Below, in pieces: positions 10,931-22,129 of a stretch of 64,000 nt of DNA. This stretch comes from Canna indica (taxonomy: Eukaryota; Streptophyta; Magnoliopsida; Zingiberales; Cannaceae). The stretch lies in the NCBI GenBank assembly GCA_034359265.1, contig CP136890.1:31724501-31788500 (forward strand). Direction: 5' to 3'. The number at the start of each line of letters is the position of its first letter. The first letter of the stretch is position 1. Made by a program: the position numbers and the translations under genes. The notes beneath the pieces are model-generated. The model ran no database searches and was not told where the DNA came from. It was given only the letters and a program-made list of their open reading frames with translations.

Positions 10931-12525
10931 TGATACATGGACTTATAATCTGATTTTAATATAATTTTAATTCTTTAATTTATGTTGATGTGCTAACTGG
11001 GCTGCTGATCCAGGTCAGCTGCCACATCAGCGTGTTAACGGTGAATCTAACATCTGATTCACGGTGGGATATAATTGAAATAAAATTAAAATTTGAGTAT
11101 AGTATTGAAACAAATAAAAACCTGGGATAAAATTGGAAAAATATCCAAAATTGAAGATATACCATGTAATTAACCCTTATTAAAAATAGCACAAGCATAC
11201 AGACAAGCACCCATATTATTTCGATAAACAAAAGCATAAGAACCCTTATTAGAAATTTTGTCAGCGGAGCCATCACTATTATACTTAACTCGATTAAAGG
11301 AGGGGGCTCCACAACTGTCCACAGTTATTATTTTCATTGTTCCCTCAGAACAAGATCCATCCACATAATTAGCAATTAGAGTTAGAATTTTAGTGAATAT
11401 ATATTAAATATTAATATTAGGAGATCTTATTTGCTTAAAGACATTGTGATTCCGAGCATACCAGATGAAATAGAGAGTATTTAAATAGAGTGTCATTCCG
11501 ATTTTAAAGAATTTTCAAGTAGTCTACCAACACTAGGCACCTTGTCAAAACCCAATTTACAGAAAATCGAGCAAGTCTCCACAAACCGATTATCAATCAA
11601 TTTCTAAAGGGTCCGCTGCCTCACAATCTAACAACACATATTCAATGGTCTCCGAATGATTGCAACACAAGGTACAACAAAGGGAATCAATCATACTAAG
11701 TCTGAATAATTTATCTATAGTAGAATTTTCTTTTTGCAATAATTTCATAGCAAAGAGCTTGATTCACAAGACAATGGGGGATTATTAGATAGTTATCCGC
11801 TTTGGTAAATTATCTAATTGAGTATTATTAATCCAATAAATAAAGTTATAATTATAGGCTAACTTAGAGTTAATAAGATTCTATTATTCGACCATCAAAT
11901 TCATTTATCATCGTTGGGATTAAAAGGATTAGAAGGAAGATTACTTTTTGACGTTATCTCCACCATAGATTTGTCAAACAAATTGACAACTCTGCTTAAA
12001 TTCTAGGAACCATTTATGAATAAGGTAACTCATTAACATTCAAGTTCAAATCAATCATTCAACATTAATATAAGTTGGCTTATAACATAGAGGAACATCA
12101 AACAACTAGGCATCAAGAAATAAATGTGTATTGTGTCATGAACTAATCATTTTTTAAAAACATGGTTTTCGATTATCAACATTGGAAGAAGAAAGTCTCT
12201 TAGCATGACTACAATTAGCATAGTTTTATATATCACACCATAGTTCAATATTACCATACTTAGCGGTCACAGTAGGAGCCCAAAGAGAATCATGTTTATT
12301 AGTAACATAATCATCTCTTTTTGAAAATAAAGCAAATATCTTTTTTCCTAGACTTCTAATTCCTAAGCCCCCCTCAATTTTGGGTTTAATAACTTCATCC
12401 CAAGCAATTAAATGATTATATTAAAATTCTAAAAAAAATTCTTTATCAATGTAGTTATTTTGTTTAAAAATACAACGTGAAATCCATATGTAACACATAA
12501 GGAGTGGATAGGCATTGAACTAAGG

Positions 12526-12870
12526 TGGCATTTGTTATGGAATAATCAATCTGAATTACTGGCAATATGATTTTAAATTATTTGGGCACGCTGCATTGCC
12601 TTGTTTGGCTGGTCCGATTACTGACAATCTTGATTACCTAAGTAATCCGCATTATCTTCTAATTAGCAATGTGGATTGACCCCTTGAGATGTGTCTATAT
12701 GGATTGCCACTTGGGAGGTAATCCTCTTTTTTTCTCACAAAAATGCCTTGGACCCTAGAGACTATGTTGCTCCTCCTGTCTCCTCCTTCCTCTGACGACT
12801 CCACCATCACCACCTATGTCGTCATCCATCACATCTCTGCCTATTTTAAGTTTTGATTCTAGTATGACTC
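12526..12870. other. Intergenic spacer before the full-length LINE
   Basis: No gene. AT-rich sequence with dispersed GGATTACC/GTAATCC-like words suggests an old DNA-transposon scrap, but no paired ends could be set. Confidence 0.4.
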
Positions 12871-13016
12871 AGTATTAGAGGTCTCGATGGCTCCTCCCTC
12901 TCTCCCCTCCCCCCCCCCCCCGTGTTCCATCCTCGGCCCTCCCCCAGGATGGAACCTCCCCCCCCCCCTTTCCTCCCTTCGAACCTCTTCTACCCGTTCC
13001 CTCCTTCCCTTCCTCT

Positions 13017-15115
13017 TTGGCAGAATCTAGCTCTTGGCGTAAGGTGGTGCGCAGCTCCAGAAACCGCACCATCTCTATTGCTGACGTGCCCAAACCCTCG
13101 TCCTCTACATGGCTCTCTTCAGGTTCGTCTTTTGCGGATGTGGTTCTACATGGCCCAAACCCGCACCACCTCCTTCCTCACCTTCCTTCTCCCGCTCCTC
13201 TTGTGCTTCCGTCTCTGGTCCTCCTGCACTCATCGCCAAGCTGCGCTCTGCTTCCAAGTGATTCAACTGCTTCCGGCCGAGTCATCGTGCATCCTCGTGC
13301 TCTCTGCGACCCCGTTGTTTTGCTTGTTTTCGCTCAGGTCATCCATGGAGAAAGTGTCTCACTTATTCTCATTCATCTTCGTCTGTGCCTCGCTCAGCAC
13401 CTGCACCTGCTTCTTCGACCTCCTCTGCAACTCGGCTTCCTGCTGCCGTTATGACTTTGGACCTCATTCCTGCCTCGTCTCAAGCTTCACACACTCCCGG
13501 TGGGCCTGCACCTCGACAAGTTCTCGCGTTCCTCCCCAACTCGGCATCTGTGGCTGACCGTTCGAGATATCTGGATCAGCGATGCGTGGTCGTGATGGCC
13601 CGGGGTCACATTCATCCAGATGCGGATGTCGCCTCTTTTCTAGTGGATCAGTTCCTGTCTGGGAGACCTCATCACCACCTGTGGTTCCAGCGCAAGCTGT
13701 CGGATGGTCGCTACCTTATCACGATGCCCGCTACTGAGGATGGAGCTCATTTTCGGCGCAGGCTGCTCACCATTCAATTCTTCCGATGGCGCCATGTTTT
13801 CCTCGAAGTGAACGAGTGGAGTCGGGATGCCACCTTCTCGTCTATCTCCCCGCCATCCCTTCGGGTAGGTTTGGAGCTAAGGAGACTGCTGATGATCTTT
13901 TGGAATGTGGAGTTGGTCGTCGCCCTAGTAAGTTCCTTCGCCTCCTTCGAAGCTATCGATGAAGACTCGGTGCACTAGGAGAACCTCGCTTCTTACCGCC
14001 TCCAAGTTCTTGCTCGTGAGCTATCGGACATCCCGAATGTTATCCATGCGGTGGCCGACGATGTTAGGTTCTCAGTTGACGTCTGCGTGGCCTGGCAAGA
14101 GTGTACCTTCCCTACAAATGGGCCTATCTCCCCCCCGCCACTCGATTTCGGTGATGCTGGTAATGATCCGAGGAATCCACCTCAAGATGATGACATGGAG
14201 GACCCAGATTTCGATCCGATTGAAGAGGTCCCAGAGGATGGTGGTGTTCGCGAGAGAACTGGTGCTCCTTCTCATAATTTCAACCATGTTGCCAGTGAGC
14301 TTTCAGTGTCAGATGCTTCTTCCTTCCCGGAGCACGGATCGCTAAAAGCTCCTCCCTTGCATGTCCCTGCTTCTCCGGCGGAGGGAGGCGCGTCGGCGGT
14401 GGTTGCCTCCTCCCAATCATTTTCGAAAGGTGCGGCCCGAGACATGTGTCAGGCGTCCTCGATTTCTTCCTTGCCTCTTTCAGCTCTTGTCTCAGACCCA
14501 ATTCCTGCTTCCGACTCTCTATCGCGCGAGCCGACCCTTTGGTTGCCTCTTTCAGATGGTCTTGTTGTTTTCCTATGTTCGCTAGCTACAGATCTCCCAT
14601 CTCAAGCTCTTCTCGTCTGCCAGAGCAGTCTTCTGGGAGTCCTGCAAAGTGCGAGCGTACCTTATCTGGCGTCGTCGATGGCTCAGCATCGTTGACGCTC
14701 GTGCACTCCCACTCGACCGTAGCTTTATCGAGTCCAATTCAGCTAATCTCGTCTGCTGGTGTGGGGTCGGACATTTTCGCTCGCCCAATCTTCGGCGGTA
14801 TGACCCAGTCCGGGATATGGGCCTCAGCATCTAACAAAGTGGGCCACCCAGTTGCTCCCTTAATTGCTCTAGGATCTCAAGCCGATGCATTGAAGGCGGT
14901 TGACAAGTCTTCGTCCGAAGGCCTTCTGGGCCGTGGATCAGATTCTATGAACTAGATGAAAAATCATGGTAGAAGGGCTAAGGCCAAACCCAAACACTCT
15001 GCACATGACCAATTGCATCAACAATGGGGTTCTAGCAGCTATCAAGGAGCTGGGTTTTGTCTGTTCTGGCAGCCCAAAACTTATCATCAAAGCCGTGTTG
15101 CCTATTGAGGCGTGA
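13017..15115 (+). pseudogene. LINE C ORF1 (nucleic-acid-binding, CCHC), decayed
   Basis: Pieces in several frames make up an ORF1 protein: an N-terminal part with SWRKVVRSSRNR (from 13017), then two CCHC knuckles at about 13250-13345, then a conserved domain (13500-13950) with DGRYLITMPATEDGAHFRR and HVFLEVNEWSRDA. The first knuckle has lost its first Cys to a stop; the second, CFACFRSGHPWRKC, is intact. Next is an acidic, Ser/Pro-rich region (14051-14695) and a C-terminus near 15115. The knuckle-first order is common in plant L1 ORF1 proteins. Frameshifts near 13450, 13980 and 14700 disable it. Other open frames here are shadows. Confidence 0.75.
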
Positions 15116-15163
15116 GGGTACTCTCTATCTTTTTATCCATCTTCGTGGTAGTTACTGCTTTTT

Positions 15164-18100
15164 ATGGCCCAGTTAAACTTGTGTGCCTCTTTTTGGAATG
15201 TTCGTGGCCTGAACCGCCTTTCGAAGCGGTATATGGTCAAACAACTTGTTAGGGACTATGGTTGTTCAGTTGCTTTTCTCTATGAAACCAAGCTTGCTCA
15301 AGTTTCCTCTCGTATTATTAAACAACTATCGGGCTTCCGTTCATCACCTGCAGATCATTTTATTTTAATTAATGTTGTTGGTTTTTATGGTGGTCTCTTG
15401 ATGTTTTGGGATCCGTCTCTCTGGAAACTTGTTTCTTGCTCTTTGGGGGCCTTCCATATTTCTTCGATGCTTCAGCGCACAAGATCAGGGTTAACTTTTA
15501 ATTTCATTAGTGTTTATGGCCCCCCGCATCGAAATTTAAGCTATGGCTTCATTTAGAGCTTGCACCAAATATTTGAATCACCTGCTCATCTTCTTATTAT
15601 GGGAGGATATTTTAATCTAACCAAAGATGATAGCGAGAGGATTAACTGCGTTGGCGCGCCACGGGATTCTAGGGCTTTCTCCAACTTAATCGCTGATAAC
15701 GACCTAATTGATCTACCTTTCATTGGATCCCCTTTTACTTGGACTAACAACCAGAATCCTCCATCTTTGGCTAAGTTGGATCGAGTACTCATAAGCTCTG
15801 CAGTGTTCAACCGCTTCCCCAACATGACTTTCACAGGGGACTCTCGCAGGCTGTCAGATCACACTCCCTTGCTATTAAAATGCTCACATCTAATTGTTAG
15901 AGGTGTTAAACCCTTCAGACTTGAAGTTCATTAGTTTGCCCGTCAAGATTTCTCATCCATAATAACCATAGGGTTAAATTGGATTGATTCGGCATCCTCC
16001 TATCCAATAAGTCGATCTCTGACTCGTTGGATTCAATCCTGGAAAGATCTTCGGCATGTCATCAAAGATTGGGATCTATCAAAAAGGAAAGGTTGGCAGA
16101 GAAATCGTAAATTACTAGAACGCAAAGTATTGGACATTAGCTCGTCCATGGATTCAGGAGCTGCTACAGATGAGTTGCGTACCCTCCTCAAATCCACGAA
16201 AGAAGATCTCGATAAGCTTTATCATACTGAGGATATTTATTGGCATCAAAGGGCCAAAAAAGATGGATTAGGGAGGGGGACCGAAACACGCGATACTTCC
16301 AACAATGCACATCTCTAAGATGGAAGGCCAACTGGATCTCCTCTATGCAAACAGATTCGGGGATTTCTAGAGGTCAGGCCGAAATTGCTGATTGTTTCAG
16401 AAATCACTTCAAATCGATGTTGGGGACTTCTGTTCAACCGCTCCTTCAAATAGACCGGGAATCCATCATCCCTTCTCACATAGATATCCTATCTTGTCTT
16501 GATATTCCCTTTTCAATTTCTAAAGTGGCCGATGTGATTAAGACCTCCAAGAATTACAAATCGTCAAGTCTGGACGGGCTAGTTCTTGAATTCTACAAAA
16601 AGTTTTGGGATTCAATTGGGCCAATTTTGACTTGCATTCTGAATGACCTGCTTTCACAACCTGGGGATCTAGCTAGAATCAACTCAGACTTCATTACGCT
16701 CATCCCAAAGAAAGAAGGTGTGAATCAGACTAATGATTTCAGACCCATCAACCTTGAGAATAGTGTGGTCAAGATCTTCTCTAAACTCCTCGCAAACAAA
16801 CTGATCCCCCACATGCCCACTCTTATCGAAAATTCTTAAGGGGAGTTCCCTCAGGGTCGTAGCACTCTTGATTGTTACATGACAGTAGCCGAGACCACGT
16901 GGGCCTGCAATTACTCAGAAAGGGATTCATGTATCATCAAATTTGACTTCCCAAGAGCTTTCAACTCTGTCGGGTGGGATTTCGTCGAAGATATGCTCAT
17001 AGCCCGTGGGTTTTCCCCGCGCTGGATCTCCTGGATATCACATTTATTAAGATCTGCATCCTCCTCCATCATCACCAATGGGACAATCGGTGCTCCTTTC
17101 CCGCATAAAAGGGGTTTGCGGTAGGGTAATCCACTATCCCCTCTCTTATTCAACTTGCTTGTCGATGTCCTCTCCAAACTGATCAGTAAGGCCGCCGCTT
17201 CAAATCTCATCTATGGGATTTTGCAAGTGCTGATCCCAGGGGGTATTACGCATGTCCTTTATGCATATGATCTTATTATGTTCTCAAAAGCAGATCCTCA
17301 AAGTTTCAATCGGATCAAATTACTACTCAAATGTTTCGAACTTGCATCAGGCCTTCGCATTAACACTGCTAAGACGACAGTCCTTCATATCAGAGGCAAC
17401 ACTTCGGTGGCTAGCGCCCTCGCTGAAATTCTTGGATGCTCTTCTGGTGACTTCCAAATCAAATATCTTGGGTTACCTCTGAGAGTTGGCAATCTCCTGA
17501 AAGCTTATTGGTACAACCTTATAGCGAAACACGATAAGATTTTAGCTGCCTGGCAAGGTCTCAATCTCTTCAGGGCCGACAGATATACTCTGATTAACAG
17601 CACTCTGACTAGCCAAGCGTTTTACATGCTCTCCATCTTCACTGCACCAAAATGGGTTATCAAATCTCTGGATTCACGCAGACTCTGTTTCTTCTGGTGT
17701 GGTGCCTGGGACTGAAACTGCAAGGGTAAATCTTTTATCAATTAGCCCTCCCTACTTGGGGATATGAAGGAGGGTGGTTTGGGAATTCTTGATATTGAGA
17801 TCCACAATAGGGCTCACCTTCTCAGCTGGCTTTGGAAGCTCTGGAGGCGACAGGACCTCATATGGGTTCCCTTAGCTACTACGTGTTACTCATATTCTCT
17901 GGGTTTGGGTCACCTGGACATCATTCCTCTTTCTCCTATCTAGAAGAATATAAGCTCGCTCCTGGATATTTTCCGGCTTTCCACCCGAATTCGATCGGAG
18001 ACGGTGCCAGAGTCCAATTCTGGCTTGATCCATGGAGTAGTGACTTGCCACTAAGCCTGAAGTTTCCTCAACTATTTGCTCTGGCCATCACGCCCAACGC

Positions 18101-18760
18101 CTTCATTAAAGATCTTAAGGAATTTGATCATGCTGGCTCCCCAACGGGATGGAACATCCAATTCTCCAATTATGTCCCTATCAACAACACCATACAGCTT
18201 CTTCAAGAAATCCAAACATTCCTTTCTCGCTCAGGGATAGATTCTCTAACATGGAAATGGACATCATCGGGGGAATTTACTACACAATCTCTCTACAAGA
18301 TCTTGAATTATCGGGGTATCAGCGACTCCAAAGCACCATATATATGGCAAACTTCGTGTCCAAGAAACATTTCCATCATGAATTGGTTCGCCTTCAAGTC
18401 CAGGCTTCACACTCGGGACCGACTTATCGATCATGGTGTGCAGGTTGATTCCAGATGCGTCCTATGCCTCTCGGCTCCGTAGTCACATGATCATCTATTC
18501 CTCCTCTGCCCCTTCACCTCTGTTGGGTGGAGTCATTTTCTTTCCAACATCTCAGAAGATTGGTTCCCCTTATCCTATGCTCTGTGGTCCATTTCTTGCG
18601 AAGATTTGCGCTCAAGGAAAATTTCTAGATTTAAGGTTGTCATGTTTTGGCGTTGGAAGATATGGCTCGAGCGTAATAGCCGGTGTTTCGAAAATTGCTC
18701 TCGCCAACCTTTTGAGATCGCGATAGAAGGAGCCTCTCTCTACCGCCTCTCGTCTTTGTA
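15164..18760 (+). pseudogene. LINE C ORF2 (endonuclease-reverse transcriptase), decayed
   Basis: Starts at the ATG at 15164 (MAQLNLCASFWNVRGLN). The endonuclease region shows SFWNVRGLN, YETK and RRLSDHTPLLLKC (15164-15934). The RT region (16240-17715) shows NYKSSSLDGLVLEFYKKFW, FITLIPKKEGV, DFRPINLENSVVKIFSKLLA, CIIKFDFPRAFNSVGWDFV and GNPLSPLLFN. The usual YADD box reads YAYDL (about 17266-17280), so the first catalytic Asp of motif C is Tyr. A zf-RVT part follows (18340-18480: NWFAFKSRLHTRDRL, CVLCLSAP). In-frame stops occur at 15554, 15932, 17122 and 17713, and frames shift near 15540 and 16310. It is inactive twice over. Confidence 0.88.
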
Positions 18761-18899
18761 GATATTATTATTTTTTTTCTTATCTTGTTACTTTAATGCT
18801 CTTTCTCTCTAATTTCATACTTGTATTCTTCAAATCTGTTGATTAATGCAAGTCTCCTCTTTACAACAAAAAAAAAAAAAAAAAGAGTATTAGAGGTCT

Positions 18900-19687
18900 T
18901 ATTCAAGCACCGTCCTAGATGAAGTTATTTTGCAGCGGATGGAACCACCATCTGTTGATTTTAACCCTGCTATAATCTATTTTGTTGTTAATGAGTTATA
19001 GAAGCATGTGTTTCTAGGGCTTAAACTGCATTTTTCTGGGCTCGTCTCTTGTGACTTCAATCTAAAAGAATATCAACATTTTAGTGACAGAATTGATTAA
19101 CATTTGGATAATACTTCTACCGCTTTGGGCTGAAACAAAAAGAGATGTTTTTTACTTCCATTTTTTGATATTCTTACTAAGCTTAAATATATTTATTCAC
19201 TTTATATTACTAAGATGATGAAGTTTTATCTCCTTTTAGGATGAATTTGATTTATATATTTTATGTTTAGATAAGCAGTGTGCTACTGAATTAAGGTGAT
19301 TGAATAGTTTGGATAGATCTTTATATATTTGATTTGGGGATTTTGTTTATGTTACTTTGGGGACTTATTTTTATTTGGACTCCTTGAAGCATGTGAACTG
19401 ATTTGGATTGATTCATGTGTGCTTTTGGGACTGATTTATATCAGCACATATTGAAGCTTATGGACTGATTTGGGGACTAAATTAACATTGTTGCTTGAGA
19501 TCTGATTTTAAGATTCTGTTTGATAACTTGCTTTTGTCAACTTTTTTGAATCTTGTGATATATCACGCGCTGCTTATTTGCCTGTGTTTTGTACTTTATC
19601 TTATTTGCCTCTCTATGTTTTTGTTGTTTCTAGTTAGTGGGATAGTTAGTGGGATGGATGAATAGTAGAAAGAGTTGCAAGTACAAT
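18900..19687. other. AT-rich spacer
   Basis: No gene or element ends recognised. T-rich, low-complexity sequence with short repeated words such as TTGGGGACT and GATTTGG. Confidence 0.5.
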
Positions 19688-21130
19688 TGGCATCTTTGTT
19701 CGCATAAGATTTTTAATTTTAGTCCTAATATTAATTTTGATGATAATAAATTCAGAACTGATGTTTTCGTTGAAAAATAATTTTAAATTCCAAGTCAAGT
19801 AGTGTGTGACATCCGCGATCGAAAAAATAAGAACAATCGAAAAATCGAAAGTTTGACGAAGAGTTAGATTTAGGGTTTTGGGTCTACTACTAATATAATA
19901 TCCTATTTGTATGCATTGATGATGAACAAACCACCAAAAATCAAAATCGACGTTCGAAACTCAAGATCAGCATAATTTAGCAAAATTGCTAATATCGATC
20001 AATCATGGGGCGATGGGCAATTTAGGGGTGTGCATGGGTACCAGATAGATCCATAATCGGTTCGAACCTACACGATCAGGTAGGGTCTAGGATAAAAATT
20101 AACAAACCGATTAAAATCAGTCTCGATTCCGGATCCAATACATTGGGTACCCAAAATCGAAACCATAATGGGTACTTGAAACCTCTACCCTAGAATCTAT
20201 AAATGAACATGTTCCAACAGGGTACCCGGAACTTATAAATAAACAGGTTCCAACAAGGTATCAGGAACTTGTTCATTAATTAGGGTACCTAGAACCTGTA
20301 CCCTAAAATTTGTAAAATGAACATGCTCCAACGGGGTGCACGAAACCTATACTACACCACAAGTTTCGGGTAGGGTCCGATTTCAAGTCCCAATATGGTA
20401 GGATCTGGATCCAAAACTTAGGAACCGGTCATATCTAGGGTAGGGTTCAAGCATCATGAAAAATACAGTGTATTCGGACCCGCTCAGCCCTAGGTCGGTT
20501 GACCGACCATCAGCTGAAGATCGATCGAAATTTCCAACTGTCATTTTTTGACCCGTTGGTAAGAGGTGTGGCCGAGGGTTGCTTAATAGGTTTCCTATAA
20601 AACTTGGTTGTGAGCCTTCCTATCTTGGAGTTCTTGAGCCATCTTTTGATCCATTATAAGCCTGATTGTGCCACATTTCTTGAAAACCCTAGCTTTGAGC
20701 ATTCATACCATTGATTGAGCGTTGAACATATTGTTTCATCATCAAAGGCATCAAGAGGAAGCTAGGAACTTGTGTTGGAGCTAAGTATTATTTTGATTGT
20801 GCTTCTGCTCCTTTTATACTTGTATTTTGTGATTTATTTTATTGTGCTTAAAGTGTGTAAAATCTAGGGTTCTAGGTTTGAGTTTGGGTGGTTGTCTTGA
20901 CGTAGAGGCATAATCCACCATTGTAAAGTAGATTTAAGTGTTCTTAGGGAAAGATGTGGGAAAGTGACTTCAGGGAGAAGTCGGAGGCTTTCCGATGAAA
21001 TCCTCTTTGTGTAAGAAACTTGAAATCTAGTGGATTTATGTGAAATTCTAAGCGGGGTGCTTAAGTAGTGTAGTTGGCGGGTTGTTGAACCACTATAAAT
21101 CATCTTATTAGCAGCTCCGGATATTTATCT
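19688..21130 (+). mobile_element. SIRE-type Copia LTR, plus strand, carrying a hAT insertion
   Basis: Aligns by eye with the inverse of the LTR at 22130-23087. Shared text includes TTTTGATGATAA, CATCCGCGATCGAAAAAAT, GGGTTCTAGGTTTGAG and AAGCGGGGTGCTTAAGTAG. About 970 bp without the nested element at 20023-20492. The precise 5' and 3' ends are eroded and no internal region is attached, so it is a solo LTR or a fragment. Open frames here are not genes. Confidence 0.7.
20023..20492. mobile_element. Non-autonomous hAT-like element, copy 1 of a two-copy family
   Basis: Begins TAGGGGTGTGCATGGGTACC and ends TATTCGGACCCGCTCAGCCCTA. It contains repeated GGTACCC, GAACCTGTACCC and CCACAAGTTT words. The same end sequences occur in opposite order at 27177-27894. 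The flanking duplication is poor (GGGCAATT and GGTCGGTT, 5 of 8). No coding sequence. Confidence 0.7.
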
Positions 21131-21239
21131 TTTAGGATGTCGCCATCCACCCTTGCATCATGCCAAAGGCTTGTTTTATCCCGAAAATCGACAACGATGT
21201 TCAAGGAGGTCCGAAGAGCTCAGCCATAGAATAAATACC

Positions 21240-22110
21240 TTTTCGAATGGGTGATAGTTAGATCTGGTTCCTGTTACCAGTTCCCAGAGTGGAGGCATAG
21301 AGTGCAAACACAAGGTCCATCCAGAGCAGGTCATCTTTCATCTAGAGCTTCCAGAGCCAGCCATCCAAACTTGCCTTGTTGTGGAGATGTAGATTCAATA
21401 GTCCCAATCCTCCATCTGCTTTTTAACCTAGCAGAGTCTCCCAGTTCATCAAATATTTTCCGCTACAACTGGAGTCTCTAGGACCGCACCAGAAGAAAAG
21501 TTTTCTTCTTCATACCAGTTGTTGTGTCACCCACTTTGGGGTACGAATTTAAGCCTGACTAGTGAGAGTGCTATTTATCAGTGTAAGCCTACCTACCCTT
21601 GATAGATTCAATCCCTGCCATGCTGCCAGTAACTGTCAAACTTTGCAGTGAGCTTCACCCAATCTTCTTTCAATAGTTTTTCAATTCTAAAGCGATAATC
21701 CCATGTACTTTATTGAAAAACTACCCATAGAGCTGATGAGTTCTGCTAAGCTACTCGTCAAAGAGTGATTCTCGCCAATGTGGATAGCCCTTGTCTTGCT
21801 AACATTGATCTAAAGTCTCGAGGAGAGCTCGAAACATTTAAGCAAAAACTTGATCCATCTACTAGTAGTTTTAAGATATGATAATTATTTGAGGGAAAAA
21901 ACTCCCGACTTAGAAAAGTTAACTCTTTGACCAGTTAATTTTTCATATTGATCAAATACAAGCTTAAGAGTAGTAATAGTACACTTGGTGGGCCTATAAG
22001 TAATTAAGATATCGTCGGGAAACATTAGGTGACTAATTTGTAGGGTATTTTTAATTTTAAAAGGGGATAAAAGTTGGCTTCTAACAACATCAAGAGAGAG
22101 AGTGTGTGTG
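21240..22110 (-). mobile_element. Two LINE ORF2 fragments D and E, minus strand
   Basis: 21880-21240 reads on the minus strand as RT C-terminal text (LLKCFELSS-type region, then KYMGLSL-like text, then ADGGLGLLNLHLHNKASL and a W-rich end). 22110-21890 reads as a separate RT fragment with LMFPDDILITYRPTKC (motif C with PDD) and GQRVNFSKSGVFSL. The same RT region appears twice in a row, so these are two different truncated copies. All frames are broken. Confidence 0.7.
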
Positions 22111-22129
22111 TGAGAGAGGGTGTGTGTGT

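Larger units (their letters stand above)
9753..11185. mobile_element. Pack-MULE with captured gene fragments (element 9762-11176)
   Basis: A 1415-bp Mutator-like element. It has long terminal inverted repeats of roughly 200 bp, starting GGGTTAATTACA on the left and ending TGTAATTAACCC on the right, with matching text continuing to GCTGATGTGGCA. Perfect 9-bp target duplications TTATTAAAA flank it (9753-9761 and 11177-11185), the length expected for MULEs. There is no transposase. The interior (about 10000-10930) is far more GC-rich than the ends and holds a D-type cyclin fragment and a second unidentified fragment. It sits inside the RNase H domain of LINE B. Confidence 0.92.
4936..12525 (-). 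mobile_element. LINE remnant B, minus strand, in pieces around nested insertions
   Basis: The host LINE of this nest. Pieces: 12525-11186 (thumb text with PKIEGGLGIRSL near 12380; zf-RVT with SLCCTLCCNHSETIEYVLLDC near 11690-11610; WYARNHNVFKQI near 11470-11410; RNase H start VKYNSDGSADK near 11290), then 9752-9657, then 9214-9011 (RNase H end NALGNSLEEIKF and NSVVDWLANYARKM), then 5016-4945 (C-terminus DLVMKDNVQFLVLVNN and stop at 4945-4947). The gaps are the solo LTR 5017-9010, the hAT 9215-9656 and the Pack-MULE 9762-11176. Frameshifts are present. The endonuclease and RT core are absent, so the copy is 5'-truncated at about 12525. Confidence 0.8.
12871..18899 (+). mobile_element. Full-length L1-type LINE C with target-site duplications
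   Basis: The element spans 12885-18885, about 6.0 kb. The 14-bp duplication AGTATTAGAGGTCT lies at 12871-12884 and again at 18886-18899, directly after a 17-A tail (18868-18884). This marks a complete target-primed insertion. Order: GC-rich 5' leader with C homopolymers (12908-12920, 12959-12967), ORF1 with zinc knuckles, ORF2 with endonuclease, RT and zf-RVT, short 3' UTR, poly(A). Both ORFs are broken by stops and frameshifts, so this copy cannot move by itself. No RNase H domain follows the RT, unlike remnants A, B and G. Confidence 0.93.

Noticed and set aside
12540..12760. Possible Harbinger-type MITE (GGTGGCATTTGTTATGG)
   Set aside because: No matching right end or target duplication could be found.
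12922..13557. A 211-codon open frame starting at 12922
   Set aside because: Low-complexity leader followed by a shadow of the LINE C ORF1; the zinc knuckles and conserved domain read in other frames.
14051..14955. Overlapping open frames of 214 and 169 codons
   Set aside because: Parts of the LINE C ORF1 C-terminal region in shifted frames, not separate genes.
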